Origin: Deltaproteobacteria bacterium
GTDB taxonomy: Bacteria > Desulfobacterota > Binatia > UBA9968
Assembly: GCA_009692615.1 (NCBI GenBank)
Contig: SHYW01000024.1
Span: forward strand, 1-53,729
Reading direction: 5' to 3'
DNA: 53,729 nt
Below are positions 17,655 through 27,959 of this stretch, piece by piece. The position numbers and the translations under genes are program-made. The notes below the pieces were generated by a model. That model did no database searches. It worked only from the letters and a program-made list of their open reading frames with translations, and was not told where the DNA came from. Position 1 is the first letter of the stretch, and each line of letters starts with the position of its first letter.

Positions 17655-18466
17655 TTCGCCAACTTTCCTTGGGCTTCAAGTATTTTTGCTTCGTCCCAGA
17701 AGCGGTCCATCTCTTCGAGGGAAGAATCGGTGAATTCTTTATTCGCGTGGCGCAATTTCGCTTCGACATGGTGGAAGCGCTGGGTGAAGCGGTCAATGGT
17801 TTGCGCCAAGACGGTTTCGGACTCGACGTCGAGAAAGCGCGCGATATTGACCATGGTGAAAAGCAGATCGCCCAGTTCTTCTCCTGTATGAGTTTTGTCG
17901 CCGGAGGCCACCGCGTCTTTGAGTTCGCGCATCTCTTCGTCGACTTTGGCCCAAACCTGATCGATGTTCGGCCACTCGAAGCCCAAGCTGGCGGCGCGCC
18001 GGGAAATCGCTTGGGCGCGCGCCAGCGCCGGCATGGCCCGCGGCACGTTGCCGAGCGCGGATTTTATTTCGCCGTTGGGCTTTTCTTTAGCCTTGAGCTG
18101 GGCGCGCTGTTTGAGCGCGGCGGCGGGATCTTCCGGCAGCGGCTCGCCGGCGAAGACGTAGGGATGACGGCGCACCAGTTTGTCGGTGAGTATGTCGATG
18201 ACGTCAGCGATGGTGAAGCGGGCGGCTTCTTTGGCGATCTGAGAGTGAAAGACCACTTGCAGCAGCACGTCACCCAGTTCTTCTTTTAACTTGGTCACGT
18301 CGCCTTCGTCGATGGCGTCGAGCAATTCGTAGGTTTCTTCGAGCAAGCAAGGTTTGAGCGAGAGATGGGTTTGCTCTTTGTCCCATGGGCAGCCGTCGGC
18401 GCCGCGAAGTTGCGCCATCACATTCAATAGTTCGGTAAGTTTTTGTTCGGTGTCTCGATCGCTCAC
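17651..18466 (-). CDS. mazG: Nucleoside triphosphate pyrophosphohydrolase MazG
   Basis: A 271-residue house-cleaning enzyme that hydrolyses (d)NTPs to NMP and pyrophosphate. It has the full two-domain MazG form: N-terminal LRGADGCPWDKEQTH, LEETYELLDAI and EELGDVLLQVVFHSQIA, and C-terminal GFEWPNIDQVWAKVDEE with GEELGDLLFTMVNIARF. EExxE and ExxD metal-binding patterns are visible in both halves. It starts at GTG 18466 and is the first gene of a two-gene unit with the 2-hydroxyacid dehydrogenase. No mazEF partner is nearby, so it is the housekeeping type. Confidence 0.95.
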   Translation of the reverse strand: MSDRDTEQKLTELLNVMAQLRGADGCPWDKEQTHLSLKPCLLEETYELLDAIDEGDVTKLKEELGDVLLQVVFHSQIAKEAARFTIADVIDILTDKLVRRHPYVFAGEPLPEDPAAALKQRAQLKAKEKPNGEIKSALGNVPRAMPALARAQAISRRAASLGFEWPNIDQVWAKVDEEMRELKDAVASGDKTHTGEELGDLLFTMVNIARFLDVESETVLAQTIDRFTQRFHHVEAKLRHANKEFTDSSLEEMDRFWDEAKILEAQGKLAK

Positions 18467-18549
18467 TGTTTAGCCTCCGACTTTTCCCTCCGACGGTGAT
18501 GTGCTAAGTCATGGTCGATCGATTTATAACAGACTCGAAGGAGAAAACC

Positions 18550-19422
18550 ATGCCGACGGCGATGCTCGACGGAATTGAAACTTACTATGAAACCCACGGT
18601 TCAGGCACGCCGATCTTGATGTGCGCGCCGGGGGGCTTCGACGCGACGATTGAAAAGTGGCGCGTGGCGAGCGCGTGGACCGGCATCGACGCGATTAAGA
18701 CTCTCGCGGCTGAACACACGGTTATTCTCTACGACCGGCGCGAGTGCGGCCAGTCGGGCGGGCGGGTCGAACGGCTGAGTTGGGCGAGTTACACAGCCCA
18801 GGGAAAGGCGCTGCTCGATCATTTGAAAATCGACTCCGCCTTCGTCATGGGCGGCTGCATGGGCTGCTCGGTGGCCTTGGCCTTCGGCGTGCACTATCCC
18901 GAAGTCACACGCGGCTTGATCCTGCATTGGCCGGTGGGTGGCCATCGTTGGAAAGTTGGCGCCCAAGATCGGTTCCAGCGCCACTACAATTTCACCAAGC
19001 AAAACGGTCTGAGCACGGTCATCGAACGGTCGCGCGATAAGAAAAATTTCTGGCTCGACCCGGAGACTGGTCCCTGGGCTGGCTTGCTCGCGCAGGATGA
19101 AAAATTCGCTGCGGCATTCGCCCAACAAAACTTAGAGCGTTATCTCGGCCTAATTCTCACCACCGGCCGCGCCATGTTCGACCGCGACACCGCCACCGGC
19201 GCCGAGGCTGAAGAGGTGCTGGGCACCGGCGCGCCGACGTTGATTATCCCCGGCGACGATCAGTCCCACGCGACTTCGGCGGCGCATTATTTACGCGAAC
19301 TTCTGCCCAAGGCGGATTTTTGGAACGTCATGCCGCCGGAGCAAACGACGCAGAAGATTTGCGCGCAGGTGCTAGAGTTTTGCCGTAAGCATGATTCAAT
19401 TTTTGTGAAATCGGTTCGCTGA
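18550..19422 (+). CDS. Alpha/beta hydrolase with Cys at the nucleophile elbow
   Basis: A 290-residue hydrolase. ATG 18550 follows AAGGAG; an upstream ATG at 18511 lacks a ribosome site. Visible features are oxyanion-side CAPGGFDA (25-32), YDRRECGQSGGR (61-72), and the elbow GGCMG (101-105) in FVMGGCMGCSVALAFG, where the usual Ser is replaced by Cys103. The acid is probably the Asp of PGDDQSHAT, and the His is in that segment or further on. Cys nucleophiles occur in dienelactone hydrolases, and the next gene is one, but this protein looks more like the epoxide-hydrolase/esterase branch. Substrate is unknown. No signal peptide, so cytosolic. Confidence 0.82.
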   Translation: MPTAMLDGIETYYETHGSGTPILMCAPGGFDATIEKWRVASAWTGIDAIKTLAAEHTVILYDRRECGQSGGRVERLSWASYTAQGKALLDHLKIDSAFVMGGCMGCSVALAFGVHYPEVTRGLILHWPVGGHRWKVGAQDRFQRHYNFTKQNGLSTVIERSRDKKNFWLDPETGPWAGLLAQDEKFAAAFAQQNLERYLGLILTTGRAMFDRDTATGAEAEEVLGTGAPTLIIPGDDQSHATSAAHYLRELLPKADFWNVMPPEQTTQKICAQVLEFCRKHDSIFVKSVR

Positions 19423-19497
19423 GGGGTGGACCGTCGCGGTAAAATTTGATAGACAAAACCCACTTCAAACTACATTCAATAATCTAAGGAGGTCCCG

Positions 19498-20217
19498 ATG
19501 GACGTTACTAATTCTACGGTCCAACTCAATACCACTGACGGCAAGATGGACGCTTACGTGGCGCAGCCAAAGGATGGCGGCAGTTATCCCGGCGTGGTGG
19601 TGTTGCAAGAAGCTTTCGGCGTCAACGATCACATGAAGAAGGTTTCCGATCGGATCGCAGCGGAAGGCTACGTGGCGATTTGTCCGGATATTTATCATCG
19701 TGAGACCGAGCGGGTGATTCCGTTTTCCGACATGGGCAAAGCGATCGCGACTTTGCAGCGGGTGCAGGATCCCAAGGCGATGGAAGATGTCGGCGCGGCG
19801 CTCGCCCATCTAAAATCCCAGAGCAACGTCAAGGCCGGCTCTCTCGGCGTCGTCGGCTTTTGCATGGGCGGCCGGCTGACCTATCTGACCGCGGCGCACC
19901 ATGCCAACGACGTCAAATGCGCGGTGCCCTACTACGGCGGCGGCATCACCATGGGCAATCCGAGCCCGCTATCGCGCACCGGTGAGATCAAGTGTCCGAT
20001 GTATCTTTTTTTCGGCGCTAAGGATCAATTGATCCCGATGGATCAAGTCGGCCAGATCAACACCGAGCTGACCACCAAACAAGTTCCCTTCCAGATGAAA
20101 ATTTATCCCGATGCCGGCCACGGCTTTTTCTGCGACGAGCGCGGCAGCTATAACGAAAAGGGTGCCAAGGACGCTTGGGAAAAAACCAAGTCTTTCTTCG
20201 CCCAGCATTTGAAGTAG
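19498..20217 (+). CDS. Dienelactone hydrolase family protein
   Basis: A 239-residue cytosolic hydrolase with an excellent AAGGAGGT ribosome site. The triad is clear: Cys122 in GFCMGGRL, Asp176 in GAKDQLIP and His208 in DAGHGFFCD, with Glu38 (VVLQEAFG) in the family position that activates the Cys. Dienelactone hydrolases open the lactone of chlorocatechol and related ring-cleavage pathways, giving maleylacetate; many family members have other substrates. Rieske oxygenases and a maleylacetoacetate-isomerase-like GST lie 20-25 kb downstream but not in one operon. An intrinsic terminator follows the gene. Confidence 0.92.
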   Translation: MDVTNSTVQLNTTDGKMDAYVAQPKDGGSYPGVVVLQEAFGVNDHMKKVSDRIAAEGYVAICPDIYHRETERVIPFSDMGKAIATLQRVQDPKAMEDVGAALAHLKSQSNVKAGSLGVVGFCMGGRLTYLTAAHHANDVKCAVPYYGGGITMGNPSPLSRTGEIKCPMYLFFGAKDQLIPMDQVGQINTELTTKQVPFQMKIYPDAGHGFFCDERGSYNEKGAKDAWEKTKSFFAQHLK

Positions 20218-20237
20218 TTTGCCTGTCGGTTGGGTTT

Positions 20238-20280
20238 AAGGGAGAGGAAAAGCAAAAAACTTTTCCTCTCCCTTTTTTTG
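20238..20280 (+). terminator. Strong Rho-independent terminator
   Basis: A perfect 15-bp stem AAGGGAGAGGAAAAG / CTTTTCCTCTCCCTT with a CAAAAAA loop, then a T-run. It ends the dienelactone hydrolase gene. Confidence 0.95.
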
Positions 20281-20316
20281 TTTCTGTAAAAATTTTCCGT
20301 TACAGTAGCTTTCACC

Positions 20317-21201
20317 ATGCCACGTAAGAACAAGCCAGACGAAATCAAGGTCGGCCTCGTGCAAATGCGTTGCGGCGCCGATCCGGCGGCCAATCTCGCT
20401 AAAGCGATCGGACGCATCGAAGCCGCGGCCAAGCGCGGCGCGAAAATTATCTGCCTGCAAGAACTGTTTCGCTCGCGCTACTTTTGCCAGAGCGAGGATG
20501 CGCGTAATTTTAAATTGGCCGAAACGATTCCCGGTCCGAGTACCGACGCGCTGGTGCAAGTGGCGCGTAAACGGAAGGTGGTTATCGTCGCTTCGTTGTT
20601 CGAGCGGCGTACCGCCGGTTTGTATCATAACACCGCGGTGGTGATCGATGCCGATGGATCGCTGGTCGGCAAGTACCGCAAGATGCATATCCCCGACGAT
20701 CCGCTCTATTACGAAAAATTTTATTTTACTCCTGGAGACCTGGGCTTTCCGAGTTTTCAGACACGTTACGCCAAGATCGCCGTATTGGTCTGTTGGGATC
20801 AATGGTTTCCCGAAGGGGCGCGCTTGGCGGCGCTGGCGGGAGCGCAGATCATTTTTTATCCCACCGCCATCGGTTGGATTCCCAACGAGCCGCGCGCCGT
20901 TGCGCGCGAGCAGCGCAACGCCTGGGAGCTGATCCAACGTTCCCACGCGGTCGCCAACGGCGTGTTCGTCGCCGCGGCCAATCGCGTCGGTCGCGAAGGT
21001 AAAATAAACTTCTGGGGGCATTCCTTCGTCGCTGGACCGTTTGGCGAAATCGTCGCCAGCGCCGGCGATACGCGCGAAGAAATTCTCATCGCCAAGTGCG
21101 ATCTCGCCAAGATCGAGCAGACGCGCCAGAGTTGGCCGTTTCTGCGCGACCGGCGCATCGATGCTTACAGTTTGCTGCTCACCCGCATGCTCGACCGTTA
21201 A
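20317..21201 (+). CDS. aguB: N-carbamoylputrescine amidase
   Basis: A 294-residue nitrilase-superfamily amidase that hydrolyses N-carbamoylputrescine to putrescine, CO2 and ammonia. The Glu-Lys-Cys triad is Glu49 (CLQELF), Lys122 (KYRKMHIPDDP) and Cys159 (LVCWDQWFPEGAR). MHIPDDP, YYEKFYFTPGDLGF and CWDQWFPE are hallmark AguB sequences. It lies 15 bp upstream of agmatine deiminase, so the pair forms the ADC-route biosynthetic operon (arginine to agmatine to putrescine). No arginine decarboxylase gene is in the window. Confidence 0.96.
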   Translation: MPRKNKPDEIKVGLVQMRCGADPAANLAKAIGRIEAAAKRGAKIICLQELFRSRYFCQSEDARNFKLAETIPGPSTDALVQVARKRKVVIVASLFERRTAGLYHNTAVVIDADGSLVGKYRKMHIPDDPLYYEKFYFTPGDLGFPSFQTRYAKIAVLVCWDQWFPEGARLAALAGAQIIFYPTAIGWIPNEPRAVAREQRNAWELIQRSHAVANGVFVAAANRVGREGKINFWGHSFVAGPFGEIVASAGDTREEILIAKCDLAKIEQTRQSWPFLRDRRIDAYSLLLTRMLDR

Positions 21202-21216
21202 TTCGCCCCGCTTCTC

Positions 21217-22293
21217 ATGAACGCTTCTGACTCGAATTTGGCGACACCCGCGTCGCTCGGCTACGCGATGCCGGCCGAATGGGCGCGTCATCGCGCCACT
21301 TGGCTCTCGTGGCCGACTAATTTAGAAACCTGGCCGACCTACTTGGAACAGGTGCGCGAAATTTGGCTGCGCATGATCTGCGCCTTGGCGCTTCATGAGC
21401 ACGTCTATTTGTTGGTCGCCGATGAAGCGACGCAACAGCGGGTTGTCGCACTTTTGCGCGCAGCCAAGTGCGATCTCGCCAACGTCACGCTGCTAAAAAT
21501 TTCCACCGTCGATGTTTGGATGCGCGACTACGGGCCGACCTTCGTGACTCGCGCTTCGGCTGACGCGCCGCTGGCGTTTAACGATTGGATCTTCAATGGT
21601 TGGGGCGGCAAGTATCCGTCCTACGAGCAAGACGAACGGGTCGCGCGGGCGATCGCCGAGCTGCTCAAAGTTCCGGTCTTCGATCATAAGGTGATTCTCG
21701 AAGGCGGTTCCATCGAGGTCAACGGCGCGGGGATTTGTCTCACCACGGAGCAGTGTTTGCTCAACCCCAATCGTAACCCGCATTTGAGCCGAGGCGAGAT
21801 CGAGCAATTGTTAAAAAACTCTCTCGGCGTCGAACAGGTGATCTGGCTCGGCGAGGGAATCGTCGGCGACGACACCGACGGCCATATCGACGATATCGCC
21901 CGCTTCGTCAATCCAACCACGATTACGTGCATCGTCGAAACGAATTCCCGCGACGACAATTACGCTTTTCTGCAAGACAACTATGAGCGCTTGCAAAGCG
22001 CACGCGATGCGCGTGGCGGCAAATTCGAAATCGTCACGCTGCCTTGTCCGGCGCCGGTTTATTATGACGGCGCGCGGCTGCCGGCGAGCTACGTAAATTT
22101 CTACATCGCCAATGAAATCGTTTTGGCGCCGGTGTTTGGCGATGCCAGGGACCAAGCCGCCTTGGGAATTCTGCAAGAGCTGTTCGCCGATCGCAAAGTG
22201 ATCGGGCTGCGCTGCAACGAAGTGGTCGCCGGTTTGGGCGCGATTCACTGTGTGACGCAACAGGAGCCGGCGATAAATTTCTCGCGGCCTTGA
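21217..22293 (+). CDS. aguA: Agmatine deiminase
   Basis: A 358-residue Porphyromonas-type peptidyl-arginine-deiminase-fold enzyme that converts agmatine to N-carbamoylputrescine plus ammonia. Signatures are MPAEWARHRATWLSWP near the N-terminus, WMRDYGPTF, LEGGSIEVNG, DTDGHIDDIARFV, and the catalytic Cys345 in LGAIHCVTQQ. It starts 15 bp after aguB, and the product of AguA is the substrate of AguB. Near-family length and all expected motifs are present. Confidence 0.96.
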   Translation: MNASDSNLATPASLGYAMPAEWARHRATWLSWPTNLETWPTYLEQVREIWLRMICALALHEHVYLLVADEATQQRVVALLRAAKCDLANVTLLKISTVDVWMRDYGPTFVTRASADAPLAFNDWIFNGWGGKYPSYEQDERVARAIAELLKVPVFDHKVILEGGSIEVNGAGICLTTEQCLLNPNRNPHLSRGEIEQLLKNSLGVEQVIWLGEGIVGDDTDGHIDDIARFVNPTTITCIVETNSRDDNYAFLQDNYERLQSARDARGGKFEIVTLPCPAPVYYDGARLPASYVNFYIANEIVLAPVFGDARDQAALGILQELFADRKVIGLRCNEVVAGLGAIHCVTQQEPAINFSRP

Positions 22294-22327
22294 CAATTTC
22301 GCCGCCGCGCCTATGCTAACCAGCTGT

Positions 22328-22540
22328 ATGGGTCAGATCATTCAGCTCCAGGAACTGCACCAAGCCCGCCGCCGACGTTCCGAAAAAGTCAGCATGGAAA
22401 ATTGTGTCGAGTTGCTCGAATGGAATCTGAAAAAAAGCATCGATAATTATTTCGGCGCGCCGCGCGAAGAGCGTTCCATGCGCGCGATACAGATTCGCAA
22501 GCTCAGCGAAATTCTCGAATCCGCCCTACGTCTTCTCTGA
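22328..22540 (+). CDS. Small conserved-looking helical protein
   Basis: About 70 residues from ATG 22328; an upstream TTG/ATG-type start at 22313 adds only five residues. Sequence begins MGQIIQLQELHQARRRR and continues with a predicted long helix (ENCVELLEWNLKKSIDNYF) and a basic tail (MRAIQIRKLSEILESALRLL). No cysteines or membrane segment. It lies between aguA and rmuC with short gaps (34 and 11 bp), which supports translation as part of that unit. I do not recognise the family. The charged amphipathic helices suggest a small protein- or nucleic-acid-binding module, which is only a guess. Confidence 0.6.
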   Translation: MGQIIQLQELHQARRRRSEKVSMENCVELLEWNLKKSIDNYFGAPREERSMRAIQIRKLSEILESALRLL

Positions 22541-22551
22541 TCGCGCCACGG

Positions 22552-23682
22552 TTGATCGTGGAACCATCCAACCCCCTGGTCCTGCTGCTTCTGTTATTTC
22601 TCGGTTTGATTGCGATCGGCTGGTTTTTTTTGCGCCGGCTCGAATCATTGTTGCGCAACAAGCCTGAAGATTCTTCGTTCCTATTGATGCAGCAGCAAGT
22701 CGATCAGTTGCGCTTGCAATTCAGCCAAAGTTTGGACAATAGCACGCAATCGATCCAACAGCAGTTGGGCCAGCTCCTGGGCCACGTCAATCAACGCTTG
22801 CGCGAGAACGCCGACGTGCTCAGCCAAACCCAGCAGAGCCTGGGGGAGCGGCTCGACCACGCCTCCCAAGTGGTCGGCCAAGTGCAACGCAGTCTCGGCG
22901 GTTTGGAAGAAGCCAATCGGAAGATTTATGAAGTCGGCAAAGATATCGCCTCGCTGCAGGAAATTTTACGCGCGCCCAAACTGCGCGGCGGCTTGGGCGA
23001 ATATTTTCTCGAAGAATTGCTCGGCCAGATTCTGCCGCCGCAGCATTTTGCCACCCAGCATGGCTTTCGCAGCGGCGAAAAAGTTGACGCGGTGGTGAAA
23101 CTCGGCGCTTCCTTGGTTCCGGTGGATGCCAAGTTTCCGCTGGAGAACTTCAAACGCATGCTCGACGCCACCGGCGACGAGGAAAAAAATCGCGCCAAGC
23201 GCCAATTTGGCGCGGATGTGAAAAAACATATCGACGCCATCGCGGCCAAGTATATTTTGCCGGACGAGGGCACTTACGATTTCGCGTTGATGTATATTCC
23301 GGCAGAAAATATTTACTACGAGACGATCATCAAAGACGATTCGCCCGACGGCAAGAGTCTGTCGCACTACGCGCTGGCCAAACATGTCATACCGGTGTCG
23401 CCGAACACGCTCTACGCTTATTTGCAGGCGATCGTGCTCGGTCTCAAGGGCATGAAGGTCGAAGAGCGCGCCAAGGAGATCCTCGAGTACTTGGGCCGAT
23501 TGAACGGCGAGTTTGCCAAGTTTCGCGACGAGTTTTCGTTATTGGGCAAACATTTGGGCCATGCCCAAGCGAGTTATCAAAGCGCCGAGCGCCGCCTCGA
23601 ACAGTTCGGCCAGCGGCTGGCGGCCGCCGAGGGCGAGCGCCAAGAATTGTTCGAAGCGTCTCTGCGCGCCAAGCCGCAATAG
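22552..23682 (+). CDS. rmuC: DNA recombination protein RmuC homologue
   Basis: 376 residues: one N-terminal membrane helix (about 8-27), a coiled coil (35-140; Gln/Ser/Leu-rich heptads), and the RmuC core with LRAPKLRGGLGEYFLEELL, GEKVDAVVKLGASLVPVDAKFPLENF, DFALMYIPAENIYYE and VIPVSPNTLYAYLQAI. The core has a PD-(D/E)xK-like nuclease fold; RmuC limits recombination at inverted repeats in E. coli, an attractive point in a region rich in palindromes, though the core gene is widespread. TTG 22552 and GTG 22558 are both possible starts. Confidence 0.92.
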   Translation: MIVEPSNPLVLLLLLFLGLIAIGWFFLRRLESLLRNKPEDSSFLLMQQQVDQLRLQFSQSLDNSTQSIQQQLGQLLGHVNQRLRENADVLSQTQQSLGERLDHASQVVGQVQRSLGGLEEANRKIYEVGKDIASLQEILRAPKLRGGLGEYFLEELLGQILPPQHFATQHGFRSGEKVDAVVKLGASLVPVDAKFPLENFKRMLDATGDEEKNRAKRQFGADVKKHIDAIAAKYILPDEGTYDFALMYIPAENIYYETIIKDDSPDGKSLSHYALAKHVIPVSPNTLYAYLQAIVLGLKGMKVEERAKEILEYLGRLNGEFAKFRDEFSLLGKHLGHAQASYQSAERRLEQFGQRLAAAEGERQELFEASLRAKPQ

Positions 23683-23725
23683 CGGCTTGCACGTTTAGTA
23701 AAGACCAACCGGGAGAGCTGATGAC

Positions 23726-25168
23726 GTGCGCTTGAGTTTGTTTTCCCGCCTCGCGATCGGTTATCTGTCGATTCTGCTCATGGTTGCGGGTGTGAGTTCC
23801 TATGCGATCTTGATGCTGCGCCAATTCGGCGGCCTCGCCGAGTCGATTGTCAAAATCGACAACCCGATTCTCGACCATGAAAAAGCCCTCGCCGATCTGT
23901 TGCTCGGCCAAAGCCGCGCCGAGCAGAAATATGTGATCACTAAAGACGAGGTTTGGTATTTGGAATTCGTTCGTTTAAAAAATGAGTTCCAAGCGCAGCT
24001 GGCGCGGGCGAGCGCTTTAGGCGATGCTGGCACGACCGCTAGTCTCGCCGCGATTGCCGCGGATCATCGCCGTTATGTCGAAGTGGTCGACGGCGAAGCA
24101 CGCTATTTGCGGCTTCGAACGAGCTACGCTCAGGCGCGTCTTAAAGCCGATAAGGATGCGCTGGTGGACGGCATGCTGACGAGCTTCGAGAACTTGCGCA
24201 CCGACCGGCAGCGAGCGGTGGTCGCCAAGGTCGCCAATCTCGCTAGTGCCGCCGCGCGTGCGCGCAAGATATCGATGACGATTACGCTCGGCTGCTTGAT
24301 CGCGATTTTACTTTTATCACTGCTGATCACCCGCAGTATCACCGTGCCCATCGGCTTGCTCAAGAATAAGACCAGGGAAATCGCCGAAGGTCATTTTGGC
24401 GTCAATGTTGAAGTGCGCTCACCGCCGGAAATTCGCGAACTGGCCCAGGCGCTCAATTCCATGAGTGAAAAGTTGGCGGCGCTGGACCGCATGAAGGCGG
24501 ATTTTTTCGCCTCCATGTCGCACGAGTTGCGCACGCCGCTGACTTCGATCAAGGAAGGCACGGGGCTCCTCTTAGAGGGCATCGGCGGGCCGATCAGCGA
24601 TAAACAGCGCCGCTTGCTCGATATCCTCGCCGAAGAGAGCCAGCGGCTGATCAATCTGGTCAATTCGTTGCTCGACTTATCGAAGATGGAAGCCGGTATG
24701 ATGCGCTACGAGTTCGAGGTCGGCGCGGTGGAGCCGTTGATCAAACGCGCCATCGCCGAGATCGCGCCGCTGCTGGAGGCCAAGCAGATCCAAATCGAAA
24801 GCCATTTGGCGGCGGCGCTGCCGACGGTGCGCCTGGATCCCGAGCGGCTACTTCAGGTGCTGCGCAATTTGTTGGGCAACGCGGTCAAGTTTACGCCCCA
24901 TGGCGGCGCCGTGAGCGTGAGCGCGGAATGCTCAAGCGCGGGGCTGGAGATTGCCGTGAAAGATTCCGGCATGGGAATTCCTCAAGAGAACTTGCAATCG
25001 ATATTCGAAAAATTTAATCAAGGGAATCAGCTGAACGGACAGTCTCGGCATGGCACAGAGCTTGGATTAGCGATCACGAAGAGTATTATTTTATCCCATG
25101 GTGGAAAAGTATGGGCGGAAAGCCAATTAGGCCAAGGCAGCAGGTTTATTTTTATCTTGCCCTGCTGA
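23726..25168 (+). CDS. glrK: GlrK/QseE-like sensor histidine kinase
   Basis: A 480-residue kinase: membrane helices at about 10-31 and 183-202 flanking an all-helical periplasmic sensor (four-helix-bundle type), HAMP domain (203-255), HisKA with His266 in FASMSHELRTPLTSI, and HATPase_c (NLLGNAVKFTPHGG, DSGMGIP, HGTELGLAI). It starts at GTG 23726. The last 58 bases overlap the next gene, a lipoprotein, and a sigma-54 response regulator follows. This is the order of glrK-qseG-glrR in enterobacteria, where the system senses envelope state and drives small-RNA and envelope genes. The assignment rests on architecture, order and the regulator's C-terminus. Confidence 0.85.
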   Translation: MRLSLFSRLAIGYLSILLMVAGVSSYAILMLRQFGGLAESIVKIDNPILDHEKALADLLLGQSRAEQKYVITKDEVWYLEFVRLKNEFQAQLARASALGDAGTTASLAAIAADHRRYVEVVDGEARYLRLRTSYAQARLKADKDALVDGMLTSFENLRTDRQRAVVAKVANLASAAARARKISMTITLGCLIAILLLSLLITRSITVPIGLLKNKTREIAEGHFGVNVEVRSPPEIRELAQALNSMSEKLAALDRMKADFFASMSHELRTPLTSIKEGTGLLLEGIGGPISDKQRRLLDILAEESQRLINLVNSLLDLSKMEAGMMRYEFEVGAVEPLIKRAIAEIAPLLEAKQIQIESHLAAALPTVRLDPERLLQVLRNLLGNAVKFTPHGGAVSVSAECSSAGLEIAVKDSGMGIPQENLQSIFEKFNQGNQLNGQSRHGTELGLAITKSIILSHGGKVWAESQLGQGSRFIFILPC

Positions 25169-25665
25169 CATTTTTTGGCGCGTGCAGTGTGGTCGACGAT
25201 CTCGACCGCCAGCGCCAAATGCAGGATGGGCTGGTATTGCTGCAACAAGGCGAGTTTGACGGCTCGTTGAAGGTTTTCGAAACCGTGGCGGCATCGTCCC
25301 AGGACCGGCCACCGGCGGATGCGGCGAACTATCACATCGGTTTGGTGCTGGCCCATCCGCAAAATCCGAAACGTGACCGGTTGAAAGCGATGGGCGCATT
25401 TGGCCGCGTGGTGGCGCGTTTCCCGGAGAGTTCTTGGGCGGAGCAATCGAGGATTTGGATCAGCGTGCTGAACGAAGCGGAAGAGTCGAAACAGGAGATC
25501 GAAAGATCGAAGCAGCTGGTCGAAAAGTCGCGCCAGGAGGCGGAGCGCAGCCGCCTCGCGGTGGAAAAATCCAAACAGGAGATCGAACGAACCAAACAGA
25601 TCATTGAGAAGTCGCGCCAAGTGGATATCGAGATCGAACAGAAACGGCGCGACCGGGTGAAGTAA
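25111..25665 (+). CDS. QseG-like lipoprotein of the GlrKR system
   Basis: 184 residues. The ATG at 25111 lies inside the kinase gene (58-bp overlap, different frame). The signal has lipobox-like FFGAC (Cys about 25). The middle (30-125) resembles two helical TPR-like hairpins (LVLLQQGEFDGSLKVFETVAA, MGAFGRVVARFPESSWAEQ). The tail (about 128-184) is a regular seven-residue repeat KQEIERSK/RQEAERSR/KQEIERTK, a strongly predicted coiled coil. In enterobacteria the lipoprotein between the kinase and regulator genes (QseG) binds and modulates the kinase at the outer membrane; the position here supports that role. The coiled coil may span towards the inner-membrane sensor. Confidence 0.75.
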   Translation: MGGKPIRPRQQVYFYLALLTFFGACSVVDDLDRQRQMQDGLVLLQQGEFDGSLKVFETVAASSQDRPPADAANYHIGLVLAHPQNPKRDRLKAMGAFGRVVARFPESSWAEQSRIWISVLNEAEESKQEIERSKQLVEKSRQEAERSRLAVEKSKQEIERTKQIIEKSRQVDIEIEQKRRDRVK

Positions 25666-25754
25666 ACCATACCGTCGGCGGTCAGGCACCGCCAAACCAT
25701 CGCCGCGAACCAAAGAGCTGGGCGCCTGCTGGCTTACTGCCAAAAGAAACAACT

Positions 25755-27170
<1,416 letters not shown>

Positions 27171-27384
27171 GTTCTTCTTCGGTTTCAAAGACTCGGTGGC
27201 GTCATTTCCAGTCTGTCTGAAGGCTTTACACCTTCATTCGATTTCGATTCTTCCCGCGACAAAAAAGAATAGCCTGATATTTCAACGACCAATTTCCAAC
27301 GCGCTTCGGTCGGCTCTGTGAACTGTGATTTGCTGTTAAGTCGACACGGGATTCAATAGCTTTGCCACGACTAAGCGTACGAGT

Positions 27385-27729
27385 GTGTTGATCGTCGATG
27401 ACGACACCCGATTAGCCGACACGTTTGCGGCGGCGTTGCGCGGCGCGGGATTCGACGTCCACACAGCGGGCAACGGCGTGCATGGTTATTCGAGCTATTT
27501 TCGCAATCCTACCGACTGGGTGATCACCGACATCGAGATGGGAGAACTCGACGGCTTGGAAATGATGCGCTGCATTCGCGCCATCAATCCCGTGGTCAAG
27601 ACGATTTACATGAGCGCGGCGGCGGATAAGTACGCGCCGGCGCTGAGCGCCGAGGCGCGCCAGTTCGGCGTCAAGGTTTTGCGTAAACCCTTTGGCTGGA
27701 AGCATCTGGTCGAGCAGATCACCGGTTAG
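27385..27729 (+). CDS. Stand-alone receiver-domain protein
   Basis: A 114-residue single-domain response regulator with no output domain. Acidic pair in LIVDDDTRLAD, phospho-acceptor Asp in VITDIEMGELDG, and conserved Lys in LRKPFGW. The conserved Thr position reads YMSAAAD. It starts at GTG 27385, and the frame is open further upstream without a good start codon. It follows the GlrR-like gene by 214 bp and precedes a GAF protein with a kinase-like helical tail, so it may take part in a phosphorelay with the GlrK system or with that protein. The 214-bp gap has a small GAAGG/CCTTC hairpin and no gene. Confidence 0.85.
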   Translation: MLIVDDDTRLADTFAAALRGAGFDVHTAGNGVHGYSSYFRNPTDWVITDIEMGELDGLEMMRCIRAINPVVKTIYMSAAADKYAPALSAEARQFGVKVLRKPFGWKHLVEQITG

Positions 27730-27959
27730 TCGCACGCGGCTTCTCGGCTCCTACGTAAAAGTCCTCCACAACTGTACGGCATTACCTTCGCTCCCGGATC
27801 CAATCAGGGTCAAGAACTCGCGTGGAATATACAGGACTACCAAGACGGGCCGGGGCCGGCGGTGGAACGGAAATTGGAATGTACCCAGCCATGACTGTGC
27901 AGGTAATGGCGGCGAAGGATCGAGCGGTTGGCCAAAAGGCGGGAGAGTTGAGGCGAATC

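Noticed and set aside
18511-18549. Upstream ATG start for the alpha/beta hydrolase
   Set aside because: No ribosome site; the ATG at 18550 follows AAGGAG at a good distance.
20236-21291. A 351-codon minus-strand open frame across aguB
   Set aside because: Antisense to aguB, which has all catalytic residues; no family pattern in the translation.
27776-27794. GGCATTACCTTCGC as a third sigma-54 promoter
   Set aside because: GG and GC spacing is right (10 nt), but the -12 element reads TCGC and the -24 lacks the preceding T; too weak to claim.
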